Both the position numbers and the translations under genes were made by a program. From Helianthus annuus (taxonomy: Eukaryota; Streptophyta; Magnoliopsida; Asterales; Asteraceae), in contig NC_035435.2 of NCBI RefSeq assembly GCF_002127325.2, forward strand, positions 13,647,893-13,711,892: 64,000 nt of DNA. The letters are read 5' to 3'. Under the pieces are notes generated by a model. That model did not search any database, was not told the DNA's origin, and was given only the letters and a program-made list of their open reading frames with translations. This document shows positions 33,742 through 46,329 of this stretch, piece by piece (within the stretch, counting starts at the first letter, position 1; every line of letters starts with the position of its first letter).

Positions 33742-35840
33742 TTAGTTGTTTTGACTGTTTCTTTTCAAAATTTTACTTTGTTTAACAAAATTCATGTTGG
33801 ATTTGTTTTCGAAAGTTTCAATTTTATCGGTCCCTCCGGAATTCACGAAGTTTATCTTCCGAACCTTTTTCTTGTTTTGGCTCTGTTTGCCTTTTCCATT
33901 TTCTTGGCCGGCATGATTTTGTGCACGGGGATCATCAACCTTTGCTTTCAACTTATGAAGATATGGACAATTTCGAATTATATGTCTAATTGTACCACAT
34001 TCAAAACATGATCTTCGTTCAACAATCCCGAAGTATCATGTGATCGTCTTGCCGATGATGATGAACTTTGTGATCCCGAGGTACTAGGTTTTGAACTGCT
34101 TGGTTCATTTCTTTTCAAGATTGTTGCTTGTTTAACAAAATCTAAGTTAGATTTGTTTTCAATCGTTTCAATTTTATCCGTTCCCTTTGATTTCACAAAG
34201 TTCACATTCTTGTTCTTCTTTTGATTCGGCTTCCTTTGACCTTGAGTCGTGAATTTTCCTTTTGGCTTGGTGTGATTTTGCTGCTTTTTCACTGTTGGTA
34301 ATTTTTTATTGCCATATTGTTTTCGAACATCGGCCTTTGGAATAGGAGGACACTGTGTTACCGTAACACGTGATCCTGTCTTTCCCAAAAACTTACTTGT
34401 CGAATTTTCAAAGACTTTACTGATTAAAGATTGATTCACATTCTTAATAGGAAAATCTTTGTCGGAGTAAATTTTATCATCACCAACAAGAGTGTACAAC
34501 GAATTCACACTCTCCGACTCTTTTGCAGACGAGGACTCGATTGTAACAGTCTTAGCGGGCTTTGCAGGAGGATCACATAGAATATGATTCTCAAGAGGTA
34601 TGTCCTCTTCTTTGATTTCCGCATCAGACTTTGTTGGGATAGTATCATCGGATTCATCATCAGAAGAATCACCATCCTCAATAATAAATGGAGGTTCCTG
34701 ATTCAGTTCAGCAGAAGACACACATGTATCTGCTGACACATCTGAATCTGATGATACTTCTTTCTTGTATCCAAGTCCTGTTGCAAATTCCTTTACATCT
34801 AAAGGAACAGATGGTTCAAATAAAATTCTATCCTCCTCGTCAGGCATGGCATCATAATTGTGTCTCACAGGTGGTGGACATTTCTTGTAACCTATGCATG
34901 TGACATCCCGTTTCTCTTTCTGAACGTCAATGATGTGATCCAACACATAGCTAGAGCTCAAATAACTGTCTAGCTTAAGTTGGATCGCCTCACTTTCAGT
35001 TTTCACACAAGCCATCTCCTTTTGCATTATCTCAAGGCGAGTTATATACAAATTTATATCAGTTTGTTTTTTGTTTTCTGGAAACCATTTTTGTTAATTC
35101 GGTTTTATCTTTCTTTAATTTCTCAATTACCGATTTAAACTCCTTTTCATGGTTTTCATAAACCATGTTGGCTTCAGTGCACTTGGAAAGATCCACGGTC
35201 AACTTCTGGTTGTGGATGAATGTCACATCATACTTTTCTTGCAAAGCCTCGTGTTTGCTTTGCAACTACACCACTTATCAATCAATGAAACATGTTTGTC
35301 TTGCAAGTCAAACAAAATAGCTTGTAAAGCATCATGTTTGCCTTGCAACTCAGACATGTTTGCCTCTAAATTAGCACATTTGACACTTAATCTAGCACAA
35401 TTATCACAATTAACAGCAGTGGGTTCATCGACACATACCTGACTGGAATCACTCTCAGATGTTGGCCTTTCTGCATCAGAATCAATAACCTTCTTTGATG
35501 ATTCACATTCAGATCCATCCTCGCTTGAACTTGAAGTTGTATCATCCTCAACTGAAATTAAAACATCTTCATCTGAACTTCTGTCATGTTCAGAACTGTC
35601 ATTATTTCCCGAGGATTCACCATTGCTGGCATCTTTGACAATTTCAGCATACAACACCGTTTTTGTCTGACTACTGTTGCTTGAATCAAGAGATGATGGT
35701 TCTACAGTAGGACGATGGTGTTGTAAAGCAACCGGTGGAAATGGATTTCCATACAAGTCTGTTGTTCTTTCTGGTTTGGAAACTGATTGTATTGGATTTC
35801 CGTATATGTCTGTTGTTATTTTCGGTTCACTTTGCTTTTG
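33742..35840 (-). pseudogene. E4 gag, central part: acidic region, coiled coil, first zinc knuckle
   Basis: In sense direction it starts at the E6 insertion with QKQSEPKITTDIYGNP. It goes through a Ser/Asp/Glu-rich part (35700-35430), a coiled coil (35350-35060), a second acidic part (GLGYKKEVSSDSDVSADTCV) and a basic KPKGKFTTQGQRKPNQKKNK segment. It then reaches a CCHC knuckle CFECGTIRHIIRNC (34013-33972). Frame breaks near 35270 and 35055 are shared with the duplicate at 44487-46329. A one-base loss near 34026 is private to this copy. A second NFV...GTDKIE...FVKQ...ILKRN unit at 33951-33742 shows an internal tandem duplication. Confidence 0.85.
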
Positions 35841-38800
35841 TGTCACACCCCGACCACGTAAAACAACAAATCGTGGCGGAAACGTCGGGGAGTGTTGTAA
35901 CAGAATTATTGTTTCACAACCATGGTAATTAAAAGTTATGTTTTATTCATCAAGCAAAGGTTACATAGTCTTAAATTAACTGAAACAAAGTGTTCATCAC
36001 ATAATTAAACTAGTTCCATCTTTATTTTAGTCTCTAAGGCATAGGTCCGCCCTAGTGTGTCACGAACATCCTAAGCAACAGCTCCTGAAAACACATGTGA
36101 AAATAGGTACGTCAGCATAAAAATGCCTGTGAGATACATAGGTTTTATGAGAATAGGATTCATGACTTAAGTTTTAAGAAAATGTTTAATAAAATTTTGT
36201 CATGAACCTTGTAAATTGTTTTGTTTCGTAAATTATTTGAAAAGCGATAAGATCAGAAGGTGTGTATAAATGAAAGAATAATATATGGTTAAATGAATAA
36301 CCAAGTAGTATGAGTTTGTATAAAACAGACTACTTGTAAACCAAAGTCTTGAAAAAATATGTTGTTGTGTAAAATGTACAAGTCCAAAAGTAGTCAACAA
36401 ATGTTATGTATGGTAAGCAAAGTGTAGTGACATAAACCAAATGTAAAGATCTACAAAACAAGGTACTTTGAATATATCAAAAGTTATGTTTTGCAAAGTA
36501 AAAGCATGTTTTATTGATAATAACATTTATGTGGTAAGTTAAACGCATACATTCAAGCCTTGAGACAGACGGATAACCCTAAGTCAAGGTTATCAAAAGA
36601 AATGTTTTCGGATTCGGTCATTCCTTACACCCAAACAAACCTAGGATGTCAGGAACGGGATTTGTCAAGTCCTATGGTACCATTACTTACTACCGAGCGG
36701 CGTAGCTAATGTTAATGAACGTATATAAGTCCCGTTTGCACAAACCAAATGTTATACCAAATGTAAGCATGTTATATGAAAACAATGTAGTAAGTATGCT
36801 AAGTAAACATACATAGCAAAACAATATAATGTAAATCATGTACTATAAGTGTACTAATGAACATAGCAAGTATATGACATGAAAATAGGAAAGCATGAAA
36901 TTAACAAGTAGGCACATGTGTTTCACCCCAAAACATTGGAAAACAGTAAGAGAGGGGTCTATGTACTCACAGTAGTGCGTCTTGAATCGAATCTCAAACC
37001 CTGTCCGCTACACGACAACCTACAACGTACTAATGTCTATTAGACGAGCGGGTCGTCCCTTGGCTTAGAGTTTAGTATTTTGGGTCACGTTTCTTATATT
37101 GTTCCGTGTGGTAATTATTTGTTAAAATAGTTAATGTTTTAACTTAATCATATGACATGTTGGGATATTTGTCCATTCAATGCTCTAGTAAACTTTTGTC
37201 TAGAATATATTTACTAAGTGTTGGATTTTCGGAAAATTTCGCCATGGTCTCCTTTGTAAATAGAGGTGTCCATGCTTTAATAGCATATCATTTTCTTTTA
37301 TATAAAACCAATAGTTCATTTTCAACCACCAAACCGACATATCGACAAACAAAACGTTGCATACTTCATTTCAGCTTTATAACTCGAAACCGGACTGTTT
37401 TCGAGGATTTTTATAAAATAGTTAGCCATTTCTAAAAATCACCAAATTTTTACAGAATATGACACATGTTCCAAAATTTTTTTGTAAAAATATCAAAGTC
37501 CAATTCGTTACCCATATTTTACAAAAAATCATTTTCTCGACTGCAATCAGATTTGTTACCTTCTGATCGCAGTTTACGGAAATATTCACTAAAAATCAAC
37601 CGTAAGTCCGTTTGACGAAATTCCAGTTGGAGGGTCGTCCTGACAACGGTGTCCATCTACTGTAAAAATTTCATGAGTTGATTTTATTCAGGTCTTAAGT
37701 TGTGACTCCGAAAATTTCATACTTTTTCTGCCATAAAAATGCAGCTTGAGCTGCTGTCCAAAAATAACCTTTTAAAAATAGTAAACGGTCTCGAAAAATT
37801 ATGATTCCAGTGCCATTTGCTTAGTTATTCCAAAATACTCATTTTAGGCTTTAGAAATTCTGTTTTTCGATTTAAAATGGTCCAGTTACAGCCTGTTGAA
37901 GTTGGCTGGAAATACAACTCAGCAAGCTGTTTACATGGTAGAAGTTTCTAAAACGCATCAACGAAGACCCTAACCATGGTTTATTGATGATTTAATGTTC
38001 AAACCTCAATCATGCTTTAACCAACCCTATACCAACCAGATTTCAACTTCTTACAAACTTTTTATATAGGGTTTTTATGCAGGATTTCATGTTCTTCTTT
38101 TTAGTGTTCATTTTTTTGTGTTACTTGATTATTGTCATCATAACAAGGAACAAGATGAAAACAATGGTGTGAAGGGACTTACTACTAGCACAAGGCTAGG
38201 GTAGAAATTCTAGTGTGAAGATGATGGGAAGCTTGAATCACTAGAGATCACCTTGAGACCACCTTTGAATCTTCACACCACTTGAAGGTTGTTTAGAAAT
38301 GGGACTTGAAGGTGATGAACAAAGCTTTGAAGGTTTGAAGGAGGTGAAGTTAGAGAGAGAGGGATGGGGACGGTTGGGAGTGAGAGGAGAGAAGGGAGGT
38401 TGAGTGCAAGTATTGTGGGGAGTATGGTGGGTATATATAGGCAAAAATCTAGACAAGAATCTTACAACTTCCAAGGAAATCACATAGAATCCAAGAAAGA
38501 TCAATTATAATAAAAAAATCTTGGCAAAATATTTGGTGGGGTCCACCTACTTGTGACCGAAATTTAGATGGGGGAGGGACCAAAGTGTAAATTTTTATAC
38601 AACCATGCCATAAGTAGTCTAAAACGGGTGTTTAACTAAATACCGGGTATTTTATCTAGCGTTTAAACCCCGGTTTATGGCGTTCTAATTTATTTTTATT
38701 ATTATACAAAAATAAACCTGCCAGAATATTGTTGGAATAAATTTCAGTTGCCAAGACTGGCTGCGTTGTCTGCGTTTTGCAGTAAAAGCACTGTGTCGCG

Positions 38801-39290
38801 CAGAAACACGCGGTACACGCTTAAACTTGAAAAATTAGCGTTTTTAGGCGTTTTAATTTATTTTTCAACACGGACCTGATAAAAATAAAATTTTTAATCA
38901 TAACAGAATATTTTTGGGATTTAAATATTATCCGGCTGGTCACCAGCGTTAGTTTCGCAGTTTTGTCGTAAATAGTCCTTTAGTTTAAATGATCATATTT
39001 TTGCCATACAGAATCCTTTGGAACTTATTTCTAAGTTATGTAAAGGATATTTATGGTATGTTAAGCTTACGTCATAGTTCCGGAGTGCACGTTGCGTTAA
39101 ACTGATTGCGTTTATGCACCAGTTTTGCATATAACCCTCTAGAAAGCGATTTAAAGCTTGAAATCGGAGTCGAATCAAATTGTAAAATCATCAAACATAA
39201 ATACACACATAGTAACACCAAAGCACATTGTTTTATTGATAATTCACATTGCTTTACATTATACGACGCTTACAGAACACAGTTGTCACA
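35841..39290 (-). repeat. E6 3' LTR
   Basis: 3450 bases, TGTCACACCCC to GTTGTCACA. The TATA sequence is at 38431-38440 (sense CTATATATAC). Short open frames in it recur in the other LTR and are not genes. Confidence 0.95.
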
Positions 39291-39325
39291 GTCTCCCCTA
39301 CTTTAGGAAATTTCGTCCCGAAATT

Positions 39326-42300
39326 TTATTTAGAGGAAACTTGCGAAAACAAATGCGGATATTTCGCCTTCATCTGGTCCTTACGTTCCCAAGTAAACTC
39401 AGGGCCACGTTTGGATTCCCAGCGAACCTTGACCAAATGAATCCGTTTGTTCTTCAACTGCCTGAATGTACGGTCCACTATCTCCACAGGTTTCTCGACA
39501 AAATGCAGTGTTTTATCAACACGTATTTCGTCAAGCGGTATGTGGAGGTTCTCGTCAGCTAAACACTTTTTGAGATTGGACACATGGAAGGTTGGGTGAA
39601 CGTTTCTAAGTTCAGGAGGTAACTTAAGTCTGTAGGCTACCTTACCGATTCTTTCAACGATCTTGAATGGTCCAACATATCTAGGTGCAAGTTTTCCTTT
39701 CTTTCCAAATCTGATGACACCTTTCCAAGGTGAGACCTTAAGTAATACATGATCACCGACTTGAAATTCCAAGGGCTTGCGTTTTAGGTCCGCGTAACTC
39801 TTTTGACGGCTTCGAGCTGTCTGTAAGTTATCACGAATTTTCTTTACCTTGTCAGTTGTCTCCAGAATGAGGTCAGGTCCAGTAAGCTGAGCCTCAACTA
39901 TCTCATTCCAGCAGACTGGTGAACGACATTTTCGACCGTAGAGAGCCTCGAAAGGAGCCATGTTGATGCTGGAGTGATAACTGTTGTTGTAGGAAAATTC
40001 AATCAATGGAAGATGTGAGTCCCAACTACCACCAAAGTCGATCACACTAGCTCTAAGCATATCCTCCAAAGTCTGGATTGTTCTTTCAGTTTGGCCATCT
40101 GTTTGTGGATGATAGGCTGTGCTCAGATTGAGTTGGGTCCCCATGCAGATTGCATGGTTCTCCAAAATCGAGAAGAGAAGCGAGCATCCCTATCAGAAAT
40201 AATGTTCAAAGGAACACCATGTCGAGATACAATTTCATCCACATAGATTTTAGCTAACTTTTCAGCAGAAAAATCCTCACGGATTGGCAAGAAATGCGCT
40301 GATTTAGTAAGACGATCCACAATTACCCAGATGGCATCATGACCTTTCTTAGTGCGCGGAAGTTTAGTAATGAGATCCATAGCGATGTTTTCCCATTTCC
40401 AAACTGGAATCTCTGGTTGCTCTAAAAGACCAGCAGGATGTTGGTGTTCAGCCTTAACCTTAAGACAAGTAAGGCATTTCGAAACGTACAAGGCAATGTC
40501 TTTCTTCATACCAGGCCACCAATACCGAGTACGAAGATCCTTATACATCTTGTCTGAGCCAGGATGAATAGAATAACGAGACTTATGGGCCTCATCCATA
40601 AGCAAAGCGCGAAGATCATCTTGGCTTGGGACCCACAAACGGTCCATGAAATAGTACGATCCATCTTCCTTCAGCACAAGATCAGGCTTAATGTGATAGG
40701 GTAATTCCTTACCCATCAAGTCTTGTGAAACACAAGCGTGTTGAGCCTGAGTAATGCGTGCTTGGATATCAGATCGAGCTTGGATAGCAGATTGAACACG
40801 AACGCAATGAAGCTTAGTATGTTCCTTACGACTTAATGCATCAGCCACAACATTCGCTTTACCAGGATGGTAGCGAATTTCGCAATCATAGTCGTTTAGG
40901 AGTTCGACCCAACGTCTTTGCCTCATGTTAAGTTCTTTCTGGTTGAAGATATGCTGAAGACTTTTGTGGTCAGTGAAAACCACGCATTTTGTACCGTACA
41001 AATAGTGTCTCCAGATTTTGAGAGCGAAGACAACTGCACCCAACTCAAGATCATGAGTGGTGTAGTTTCTCTCATGTACCTTTAATTGTCTAGATGCGTA
41101 GGCTATGACTTTGTTCCTTTGCATCAGAACACAGCCAAGACCCAATTTCGATGCATCACAGTAAACAATAAAATCATCATTGCCCTCAGGCAAAGTCAGA
41201 ATAGGTGAATCACAAAGCTTCCGCTTCAAGGTCTGAAACGCTTCTTCTTGCTTATAACCCCATTCAAAGGGTTTGTTCTTCTGAGTTAGAGCAGTTAGAG
41301 GAACTGCAATCTTTGAGAAGTTCTCGATGAAGCGGCGGTAATAACCCGCAAGACCAAGAAAAGAATGAACCTCAGTAGGAGTAGTTGGCGTATCCCAATC
41401 CTTAATCGCACTGATCTTGGAGGGATCTACATGAATACCTTGTTCGTTGACAATATGTCCCAAAAATTGAACTTCCTTAAGCCAAAATTCGCACTTGGAG
41501 AATTTGGCAAAAAGTTGCTCTTTCTTTAGGAGTTCCATAGTAAGACGAAGATGTTGCTCGTGATCAGCTCGCGTCTTAGAATAAATCAAGATATCATCAA
41601 TGAAAACGATGATGAACTTATCCAAATAAGGCTTGCAGACCCTATTCATCAAGTCCATGAAAACAGTAGGAGCATTGGTCAAACCGAATGGCATGACTGT
41701 GAATTCATAATGCCCGTATCGAGTGCGGAATGCTGTTTTGGGTATATCCTCTTCATGCACACGAAATTGATGATACCCAGAACGAAGATCAATCTTCGAA
41801 AAGCAAGTAGCACCCTGTAACTGGTCAAAGAGATCATCAATGCGAGGTAGGGGATATCGATTCTTGATAGTAAGCTTATTCAGCTCACGATAATCGATAC
41901 ACATTCTGAAGGATCCATCCTTCTTCTTGACAAAAAGAACGGGAGCGCCCCAAGGTGAAAAGCTAGGACGGATGAAACCTTTGTCAGAAAGCTCCTGAAG
42001 CTGCTTAGATAGGTCTTGCATCTCAGACGGTGCAAGACGATATGGAGCTCTGGCAATAGGATTTGCACCAGGTACGAGATCGATACGGAACTCGACTTGG
42101 CGTGCTGGGGGTAGACCAGGCAACTCTTGAGGAAACAGCTCCTGATAATCCCGAACAACAGGGATATCTTGAATAGGCTTACCTTGGTCTTTATCTGCCG
42201 TAACATGTGCCAAGAAGGCCACATAGTTCTTTCGCAGATACTTCCGAGCTTGAAAACAAGACATAAGCTTGAGGCTACTAGCCGGTTTCTCACCACGAAC

Positions 42301-42669
42301 CTGAAGGATCTCACCTGACGGGAGCGGCACACGAACGATCTTCTCAAAACAAACCACCTCTGCGCGATGCTTGGCTAACCAATCCATACCCACAATAATG
42401 TCGAAACTTCCAAGACGCATAGGCGTGAGGTCAATAGGAAAAAGATGGTTGTTAAGGTTCAACTGGCAGTTGCGAAGAACAGAATCAAGAACAATGGGTT
42501 CACCATTCGCAACTTCGACTGTTAAAGGCTTACCTAGTTTCGTTCTAGACACGCGAAGCAAAGGCTCAAAAGATAACGACACAAAACTCTTATCGGCCCC
42601 TGAATCAAAAAGAACAGACGCAGGTTGATTATTAACAAAGAACGTACCATTAACCACTTCATTGTCTGC
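39326..42669 (-). pseudogene. E6 pol: protease, RT, RNase H, integrase, chromodomain
   Basis: Gypsy polyprotein. The protease has [12 protein letters not shown] near 42600. RT has [20 protein letters not shown] and FIDDILIYS (Phe in place of Tyr in YIDD). RNase H has [14 protein letters not shown] and [20 protein letters not shown]. The integrase zinc-binding part has H..HPGSDKMY and [12 protein letters not shown]. The core has [18 protein letters not shown] and [13 protein letters not shown]. The GPY-type region ([12 protein letters not shown]) and a chromodomain-like end ([20 protein letters not shown]) finish the protein, which would steer integration to heterochromatin. A frame break near 40146 cuts the integrase core. 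It is separated from gag by a TAG at 42670-42672. Confidence 0.95.
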
Positions 42670-43871
42670 CTATGCCTCAGCAGCATTCATATTAAAAACT
42701 CGACCTCGAGCTGGACCCGGGTTCTGAACTGCATTGATCAATCTTGGACACTGATTTCGATAGTGGGTCAGATCCCCACAGTTGTAACAAGAACCTGGTG
42801 GGTAGTGAGGTCGTGCAGCTTGACCTTGTTGCTGAGCAAGAGGCTGAGCAACCTGTTGAGCCGGGTTTTGAGCTGCCCGATTCTGATTGACAGGAATGCG
42901 GCATGCAGCAGCGAGATGACCAGATCTTCCGCAGTTGGTGCATTGACGGCACTGGTGGTGTGGTTGATGATGTCCGTTACACTTATTGCACAGAGGTGCA
43001 TTGCCAAAGTATGGTTTCTTGGCAAGAGGTTGCGCAGGCTGATTTTGAGCGGCTTGAGCCTGAGTAGTAACGGCATAGCTCTGGAAAGCCTTCCGCTTCC
43101 TTGAACCCTTCGAAGAACCCGCATCACTCCCCTTCTTGCCTTTACCTTTCTTGCTATCCTTCTTGTCAGACTCCTGCTTCTTACCCTTCTTGTCACCCTT
43201 CCTGTGCAACTTACCCTTTCGTATCTGCGACTCAGTCAGTGTTGCAGATAGTTCGATTGCCTGGCGAACAGTGGTAGGTTTACTACCGGTAACGATGTCT
43301 TGCACAGAGTCAGGTAGACCATCGATGTATCTCTTGATAGCCTTGTCGAGTGGGGTGACCATTGTTGGGCATAACAAACTCAGCTCTTCGTACCTATCAG
43401 TATACGCCCGGTGCTCACCACTTACTTGTTTCAGATCATCGAACTCCCTTTCCAACGCTCGTAGTTCATGACGAGGACAAAACTCACTCATCATGAGAGT
43501 CCTCAACTCAGCCCATGACTGTGCTAAAGCGACTTCAGCACCACGATCTCTCATGACCCCGTTCCACCATGTCAACGCCCTCTTCTGAAAAACACTAGAA
43601 GCAACTCAACTTTGCGATTATCAGGACACTGAACATGACCGAAAGTATTCTCAATGCTCTCAAACCATTGAAGGAGCCAAGTTGCCCCCTCAGTCCCACT
43701 GAACTTGGGTGGTTTAGCTGAATTGAAGCTCTTGAAGTTACAAGGAGCGTTCTGATTGATGTTGGCTTGGTTAAACTGAGCAATAAGATTCGGGAACGCA
43801 GCAGCCATATGTTGTGCGATGATTTCCGCCAGTTCAGCATTCGGTAGCGGATTTTCGCGTCGAGGAGGCAT
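42670..43871 (-). pseudogene. E6 gag
   Basis: Starts MPPRRENPLPNAELAEI at 43871, typical of Tekay gags. The retrotransposon gag domain spans WLLQWFESIENTFGH to LSLLCPTMVTPLDKAI. A basic Lys/Gly-rich stretch is followed by a CXXC-like CNKCNGHHQPHHQC and two knuckles, CTNCGRSGHLAAAC and CYNCGDLTHYRNQC, near 42945 and 42790. A one-base frame break near 43604 divides it. The TAG at 42670 cuts a reading that in related elements runs on into protease. Confidence 0.93.
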
Positions 43872-44470
43872 GCTAAAAAGAGGAAAACATGAGAGGAAAC
43901 GAGTGAGATGATTAGATGAAAAGAACGAGACGAAACAAAATCAACAAAGCCAGGATGGTGGTCATTTGTCCGTATCACAAAGCAAACAAACGACACACAG
44001 TGACTAATCAAAGTAAATGGGTCCATAAATAATGCTTAGCGAAGACATGCTCGCCTATAAGTGAACACTCACCCCAGGAGTTCCCAGGTAAGAGTGACTG
44101 GTCCGATTATGTGGATTTGTACGAACACTCTAGCCTTAGACAGAAAACCCAGGGTACAGGCATTCACTCTTCCAGTTTGCACGTGTTCACACTATTTAGA
44201 ACCCAAAACTTTGACGAGATTTTGAAGACTTGGAAAGCACAAGGCCAAAATCAAACTGGAAGGGTTCAAAATTATATAATAAATCACTTGAAGAATAGAG
44301 GATTGTTTTTCAAAAATCGTTTTAGAAATCTGGGTTCTTGTTTTGATGATCACCTAAGGATAGGTGAAGTGCATGTTTTAAAATCTAAACACAAGACAAC
44401 TTGTGTTGGGGTCCTAGAAAGGTTATAGTCTAGGTCAAAGCATTACTAATAACCTAATTCCCTATAACCA
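43872..44470 (-). other. E6 5' untranslated leader
   Basis: About 600 bases between the gag start and the primer-binding site, without a gene. Confidence 0.85.
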
Positions 44471-44485
44471 TTGGCTCTGGTACCA
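44471..44485 (-). other. E6 primer-binding site at the duplication junction
   Basis: TTGGCTCTGGTACCA, sense TGGTACCAGAGCCAA (initiator tRNA-Met). The last bases GTACCAC (44480-44486) are also found at 33992-33998 in E4 gag. The sequence to the right follows the gag copy, so the junction of a tandem duplication lies in these 7 bases. Confidence 0.93.
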
Positions 44486-44486
44486 C

Positions 44487-46329
44487 ATTCAAAACATGAT
44501 CTTCGTTCAACAATCCCCGAAGTATCATGTGATCGTCTTGCCGATGATGATGAACTTTGTGATCCCGAGGTACTAGGTTTTGAACTGCTTGGTTCATTTC
44601 TTTTCAAGATTGTTGCTTGTTTAACAAAATCTAAGTTAGATTTGTTTTCAAACGTTTCAATTTTATCCGTTCCCTTTGATTTCACAAAGTTCACATTCTT
44701 GTTCTTCTTTTGATTCGGCTTCCTTTGACCTTGAGTCGTGAATTTTCCTTTTGGCTTGGTGTGATTTTGCTGCTTTTTCACTGTTGGTAATTTTTTATTG
44801 CCATATTGTTTTCGAACATCGGCCTTTGGAATAGGAGGACACTGTGTTACCGTAACACGTGATCCTGTCTTTCCCAAAAACTTACTTGTCGAATTTTCAA
44901 AGACTTTACTGATTAAAGATTGATTCACATTCTTAATAGGAAAATCTTTGTCGGAGTAAATTTTATCATCACCAACAAGAGTGTACAACAAATTCACACT
45001 CTCCGACTCTTTTGCAGACGAGGACTCGATTGTAACAGTCTTAGCGGGCTTTGCAGGAGGATCACATAGAATATGATTCTCAAGAGGTATGTCCTCTTCT
45101 TTGATTTCCGCATCAGACTTTGCTGGGATAGTATCATCGGATTCATCATCAGAAGAATCACCATCCTCAATAATAACTGGAGGTTCCTGATTCAGTTCAG
45201 CAGAAGACACACATGTATCTGCTGACACATCTGAATCTGATGATACTTCTTTCTTGTATCCAAGTCCTGTTGCAAATTCCTTTACATCTAAAGGAACAGA
45301 TGGTTCAAATAAAATTCTATCCTCCTCGTCAGGCATGGCATCATAATTGTGTCTCACAGGTGGTGGACATTTCTTGTAACCTATGCATGTGACATCCCGT
45401 TTCTCTTTCTGAACGTCAATGATGTGATCCAACACATAGCTAGAGCTCAAATAACTGTCTAGCTTAAGTTGGATCGCCTCACTTTCAGTTTTCACACAAG
45501 CCATCTCCTTTTGCATTATCTCAAGGCGAGTTATATACAAATTTATATCAGTTTGTTTTTTGTTTTCTGGAAACCATTTTTGTTAATTCGGTTTTATCTT
45601 TCTTTAATTTCTCAATTACCGATTTAAACTCCTTTTCATGGTTTTCATAAACCATGTTGGCTTCAGTGCACTTGGAAAGATCCACGGTCAACTTCTGGTT
45701 GTGGATGAATGTCACATCATACTTTTCTTGCAAAGCCTCGTGTTTGCTTTGCAACTACACCACTTATCAATCAATGAAACATGTTTGTCTTGCAAGTCAA
45801 ACAAACTAGCTTGTAAAGCATCATGTTTGCCTTGCAACTAAGACATGTTTGCCTCTAAATTAGCACATTTGACACTTAATCTAGCACAATTATCACAATT
45901 AACAGCAGTGGGTTCATCGACACATACCTGACTGGAATCACTCTCAGATGTTGGCCTTTCTGCATCAGAATCAATAACCTTCTTTGATGATTCACATTCA
46001 GATCCATCCTCGCTTGAACTTGAAGTTGTATCATCCTCAACTGAAGTTAAAACATCTTCATCTGAACTTCTGTCATGTTCAGAACTGTCATTATTTCCCG
46101 AGGATTCACCATTGCTGGCATCTTTGACAATTTCAGCATACAACACCGTTTTTGTCTGACTACTGTTCCTTGAATCAAGAGATGATGGTTCTACAGTAGG
46201 ACGATGGTGTTGTAAAGCAACCGGTGGAAATGGATTTCCATACAAGTCTGTTGTTCTTTCTGGTTTGGAAACTGATTGTATTGGATTTCCGTATATGTCT
46301 GTTGTTATTTTCGGTTCACTTTGCTTTTG
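44487..46329 (-). pseudogene. Duplicated segment of E4 gag
   Basis: Second copy of 33999-35840, differing at about 8-9 sites (0.5% by hand count). It carries the same frame breaks near 45760 and 45545, so these predate the duplication. Private changes include an in-frame stop at 45838-45840, while the zinc-knuckle start (SCFECGT) stays in frame here. It ends in the TTTTG target site of the E6 LTR. Confidence 0.93.

Larger units (their letters stand above)
35841..44486 (-). mobile_element. E6: Gypsy element of the Tekay/Del chromovirus type, 5' LTR displaced
   Basis: The 3' LTR is 35841-39290 with polypurine tract GTCTCCCCTACTTTAGG (39291-39307; sense CCTAAAGTAGGGGAGAC). Pol and gag are on the minus strand. 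The primer-binding site TTGGCTCTGGTACCA is at 44471-44485. The expected 5' LTR does not follow it. Instead the sequence enters a second copy of E4 gag (44487-46329) and only then the LTR at 46330-49797. TTTTG target duplications are at 35836-35840, 46325-46329 and 49798-49802. The C-terminal chromodomain and the 3.45-kb LTR fit Tekay. Confidence 0.93.

Noticed and set aside
37157..39562. Frames of 60-130 codons inside and beside the E6 LTR
   Set aside because: The LTR copy at 47657-49865 has the same frames with non-coding type changes. The part beyond 39290 is antisense to pol.
42625..43471. Plus-strand frames over the E6 gag
   Set aside because: Antisense shadows of the gag reading, which has clear CCHC motifs on the minus strand.
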